Below, piece by piece: positions 61,437 to 64,000 of a DNA stretch of 64,000 bases. The notes under the pieces were generated by a model that did not search any database, was not told where the DNA came from, and saw only the letters and a list, made by a program, of their open reading frames with translations. Origin of the DNA: Sphingomonas sp. ID1715 (GTDB lineage Bacteria; Pseudomonadota; Alphaproteobacteria; Sphingomonadales; Sphingomonadaceae); contig NZ_JABEPR010000002.1 in assembly GCF_013044515.1 (NCBI RefSeq), forward strand, positions 744,001-808,000, in the 5' to 3' direction. Each line of letters starts with the position of its first letter. Position 1 is the stretch's first letter. Both the position numbers and the translations under genes were made by a program.

Positions 61437-62726
61437 ATGGGTGAGCCGCTTCGTATTGCTCTGGCCGGGCTCGGCACCGTTGGCGGCGGCGTCGTCCGGC
61501 TGCTCGACGCCAATCGGGAGCTGATTGCCCGGCGTGCCGGTCGCCCGATCGAGGTGGTCGCCGTCTCGGCGCGCGACCGAACCAAGGATCGCGGCGTCGA
61601 CCTTTCCCGCTTCGAATGGGTCGACGATACCGGGGCCCTGGCCGATCATCCTGCCGTTGATGTCGTCGTCGAGTTGATCGGTGGCAGCGACGGGCCCGCG
61701 CTCGCCCTTGCCCGCAAAAGCATCGACAATGGCCGCGCCTTCGTCACCGCCAACAAGGCAATGATCGCGCATCATGGCCTAGAGCTTGCCCAGGCTGCCG
61801 AGGCCAAGGGCACGGCGCTTAAATATGAAGCGGCGGTCGCGGGCGGCATTCCGGTGATCAAGGGCCTGCGCGAGGGCGCCGCCGCCAATGAGCTGGCGCA
61901 TGTCTACGGCATCCTGAACGGCACCTGCAATTACATCCTGACGACGATGGAGGCGGAGGGCCGCGACTTCGCCGATGTGCTCGCCGAGGCGCAGGCGCTC
62001 GGCTATGCCGAGGCGGACCCGAGCTTCGACATCGACGGCGTCGATGCCGCGCACAAATTGTCGATCCTCGCCAGCCTCGCCTTCGGCACCCGCCTTGACT
62101 TCGACAACGTGGCAGTCACCGGCATCCGCCACGTGCTTGCGGCCGATATCGCCGAGGCCGCCGCGCTCGGCTACAAGGTGCGGCTGCTCGGACATGCGGA
62201 GACCTTGAGTGACGGTCTGTTCCAGCGCGTCCACCCGCATCTGGTGCCGGTCAGCCATCCGCTCGCCCATGTCGCGGGATCGCTGAACGCCGTGGTAGCC
62301 GAGGGCAATTTCGTCGGGCGGCTGTTTTTCGAAGGACGCGGCGCGGGCGATGGCCCGACCGCCAGCGCGGTGGTCGCCGACCTGATCGACATCGCGCGCG
62401 GCGAGTTCGGCCCCGCCTTCGCCATGCCCGTCGCCTCGCTCGACGTACGTGCCCCCGCCGATGCGGGCGAGCGCCGCGGCCGGGCCTATCTGCGCTTCAC
62501 CGTCGAGGACAAGGTCGGCGTGCTGGCGGAGATCGCGGCGGCGATGCGCGATTCCAATGTGTCGATCGAGAGCCTGATCCAGCGCGGCGCGCAGGACGAC
62601 GGCGCGGTGCTGGTCGCAATCGTCACCCACGAAAGTCCCGAGCGGAACATCGCGCATGCGTTGGAACGACTGGAAGGCTCGCCCAGCATTCGCGGCAAGC
62701 CGATGCTGATGCATATTCTCGACTGA
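61437..62726 (+). CDS. hom: Homoserine dehydrogenase
   Basis: A 429-residue enzyme that reduces aspartate semialdehyde to homoserine for threonine, methionine and isoleucine synthesis. NAD(P) motif GLGTVGGG (11-18), TANKAMIA, GGIPVIKGLREG and GILNGTCNYILT (near 163-174) are family motifs. A C-terminal ACT domain (about 350-425, VEDKVGVLAEIAAAM) suggests threonine feedback control. The start directly follows a palindromic repeat. Confidence 0.97.
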   Translation: MGEPLRIALAGLGTVGGGVVRLLDANRELIARRAGRPIEVVAVSARDRTKDRGVDLSRFEWVDDTGALADHPAVDVVVELIGGSDGPALALARKSIDNGRAFVTANKAMIAHHGLELAQAAEAKGTALKYEAAVAGGIPVIKGLREGAAANELAHVYGILNGTCNYILTTMEAEGRDFADVLAEAQALGYAEADPSFDIDGVDAAHKLSILASLAFGTRLDFDNVAVTGIRHVLAADIAEAAALGYKVRLLGHAETLSDGLFQRVHPHLVPVSHPLAHVAGSLNAVVAEGNFVGRLFFEGRGAGDGPTASAVVADLIDIARGEFGPAFAMPVASLDVRAPADAGERRGRAYLRFTVEDKVGVLAEIAAAMRDSNVSIESLIQRGAQDDGAVLVAIVTHESPERNIAHALERLEGSPSIRGKPMLMHILD

Positions 62727-62743
62727 CCGGATAAGACACTGCG

Positions 62744-63502
62744 GTGCACAGCCTGCCCGTCTTCCTCCGGCTGCAAGGGCGGTCCGTCATCCTCATCGGC
62801 GAGGGCGAGATGGCAGAGGCCAAGCGCCGGCTGCTGGAGCGTGCCGGCGCGCTGATCGTCGGAGAAGCGGACGACGCCAGGATCGCCATCGTCGCGCTCG
62901 AGCGGCCGGAAGAAGCCGCAGCGCGCCTCAGGCAGCGGGGCATGCTCGTCAACGTGGTCGACCGGCCGGACCTGTGCGACTTTACCCTGCCGGCGATCGT
63001 GGACCGTGATCCGGTGCTGATCGCGATCGGCACGGGCGGCGCGTCGGCCGGGCTCGCGAAGGCGCTGCGGCAGCGTCTCGAGCGAATGCTGCCCACGTCC
63101 CTGGGCGGGCTGGCGGCAGCGCTGCAAGGCGCCCGCGCAAGGATGCGCGCGCGGTGGCCGAACGCCGCGATGCGGCGGCGGATGATCGATGCTGCGCTGG
63201 AGGATGGCGGCCCCCTCGATCCGCTCGGCGATGGCACCGGGGTCGAGGCCTGGCTCGAGCAACCTGACGCTGCCGCGTCCGACGACCTGATCCGGTTCAC
63301 CCTCGCCTCCGCGGACCCCGACGACCTGACGCTCCGCCAGGCGCGCTTGCTCGGCCAGGCCGACCGGGTCTTTCACCGCCCGGACGTCCCGTCCGCGATC
63401 CTGGCTCGGGCGCGGGCGGACGCGGCCCGGATCGCCTGCGAGGCACCGCCCGAACAACCCGGTTCCGGCCTGTCCCTCGACCTTGCTATGGCGCATCCAT
63501 GA
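62744..63502 (+). CDS. Siroheme synthase N-terminal-like protein (precorrin-2 dehydrogenase)
   Basis: A 252-residue protein like the N-terminal half of CysG: LPVFLRLQGRSVILIG (4-19), nucleotide loop GEGEMAEAK (19-27), then the dimerisation/catalytic IGTGGASAGLAKALRQRLE. It would oxidise precorrin-2 to sirohydrochlorin and possibly insert iron. The methyltransferase half of CysG is not attached. A GTG start. The stop overlaps the next start as ATGA. Confidence 0.87.
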   Translation: MHSLPVFLRLQGRSVILIGEGEMAEAKRRLLERAGALIVGEADDARIAIVALERPEEAAARLRQRGMLVNVVDRPDLCDFTLPAIVDRDPVLIAIGTGGASAGLAKALRQRLERMLPTSLGGLAAALQGARARMRARWPNAAMRRRMIDAALEDGGPLDPLGDGTGVEAWLEQPDAAASDDLIRFTLASADPDDLTLRQARLLGQADRVFHRPDVPSAILARARADAARIACEAPPEQPGSGLSLDLAMAHP

Positions 63503-64000
63503 AAGATTTCGCCTTTGTGGATGACGGACACAATGTCCGCGCAACGTCCCATGAAGAAGCGGCGGCGGCCAAGGGCACGGCACGACTGGTCTGGATTCAC
63601 CTCGACCAGCGCGACGCCGGCACCCGCGCCTTTCTGGCCGGGAAAATGGGACTGCTCGACGTGGTGGTGAACGCGTTGACGGCGCTTGAGACGCGGCCGC
63701 GCTGCGAACCGATGGATGGCGGCGCGCTCGTCAATCTGCGCGGTCTGTCGCTCAAGGATGAGGACGAAGCCGATGATCTGGTCTCGATCCGGATGTGGAT
63801 CGGACGCGGCTGCATCGTGTCGACCGCGCGCTTCGCGATGCGTCCGCTGCCGGCGATGTGCGAGGCGTTCAAGGCAGGACAGGTCAAAGATCCGGGCGAC
63901 TTCGTCGCATTGCTCGCGCGGCTGATCACCGAAGACCTCGACCCCGACGTCGCCGAACTGGGCGACAGCCTCGACGAATGCGAACTGATGCTGGACGGCA
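63499..64000 (+). CDS. CorA/ZntB-family metal transporter (N-terminal part, cut by window edge)
   Basis: The first 167 residues of a CorA-like protein. The sequence VWIHLDQRDAGTRAFL (31-46), then ALTALETRPRCEPMDGGALVNLRGL and MWIGRGCIVSTARFAMRPL match the cytoplasmic domain of ZntB/CorA transporters. The transmembrane part lies outside the window. ATGA overlap with the preceding siroheme-like gene. Confidence 0.82.
   Translation, partial: MKDFAFVDDGHNVRATSHEEAAAAKGTARLVWIHLDQRDAGTRAFLAGKMGLLDVVVNALTALETRPRCEPMDGGALVNLRGLSLKDEDEADDLVSIRMWIGRGCIVSTARFAMRPLPAMCEAFKAGQVKDPGDFVALLARLITEDLDPDVAELGDSLDECELMLDG

Overview
The window is GC-rich, densely coding chromosomal DNA. Gene content and order point to an alphaproteobacterium of the Sphingomonadales (Sphingomonas-like). 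Indicators are the order proA-nadD-rsfS-rlmH-envC-ctpA, the order mdh-sucD-odhA-odhB-lpdA, rpoB/rpoC of alphaproteobacterial length, Coq7-type ubiquinone synthesis, a GluRS/GatB tRNA-amidation system, and abundant short palindromic repeats next to genes. This assignment is inference from protein families and synteny; no database was consulted. I recognise no rRNA, tRNA, prophage, IS element or CRISPR array. No gene-free stretch exceeds 300 bases; the longest is the leader of rpoB (about 197 bases).

Layout. 1-2013 (-): the start of gpmA, a cytosolic-type M14 carboxypeptidase and a DUF4136 lipoprotein. 2139-5690 (+): rpmJ (L36), a HAD phosphatase, a serine hydrolase, an EVE-domain protein and a Pro/Thr-rich lipoprotein. 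5729-11865 (-): typA, a small membrane protein, tdk, gltX and nadE. 11955-15779: prs, a small secreted protein on the other strand, a small membrane protein, a DUF418 membrane protein and an orphan HsdR-N-like nuclease. 15861-31065 (-): rpoC, rpoB, ppdK, glyS, glyQ and a lipoprotein. 31140-35784 (+): an SDR, proB, an epimerase-like protein and a DUF885 peptidase. 35907-43179 (-): a secreted protein, coq7, dsbB, ctpA, an EnvC-like protein, rlmH, rsfS, nadD, a ParE/ParD pair and proA. 43228-47656: a DUF3667 protein, a GT2 glycosyltransferase, gatB and a methyltransferase. 47678-58939 (-): an ATP-dependent DNA ligase, a lipoprotein, a PepSY protein, an alpha/beta hydrolase, then a TCA-cycle block (lpdA, odhB, odhA, sucD, mdh) interrupted by a GIY-YIG gene. 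59089-64000: two tiny membrane ORFs, rlmN, a histidine phosphatase, hom, a siroheme-synthase-like protein and the start of a CorA/ZntB transporter.

Most genes are housekeeping: transcription (rpoBC), translation (glyQS, gltX, gatB, rpmJ, typA, rlmH, rlmN, rsfS), NAD and nucleotide supply (nadE, nadD, prs, tdk), central carbon (gpmA, ppdK, odhAB-lpdA, sucD, mdh), amino acids (proA, proB, hom) and envelope (ctpA, EnvC-like, dsbB).

The unusual layer is a population of about twelve palindromic repeats, 25-155 bp, in several families. Most sit in intergenic gaps, often within 15 bases of a start codon. Two lie in frame inside glyS and lengthen an essential tRNA synthetase by roughly 75 residues. 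Two copies of one family exactly bracket a small GIY-YIG nuclease gene whose expected ATG reads ACG. This REP-GIY-REP cassette and the protein-coding palindromes are the best candidates for an undescribed system.
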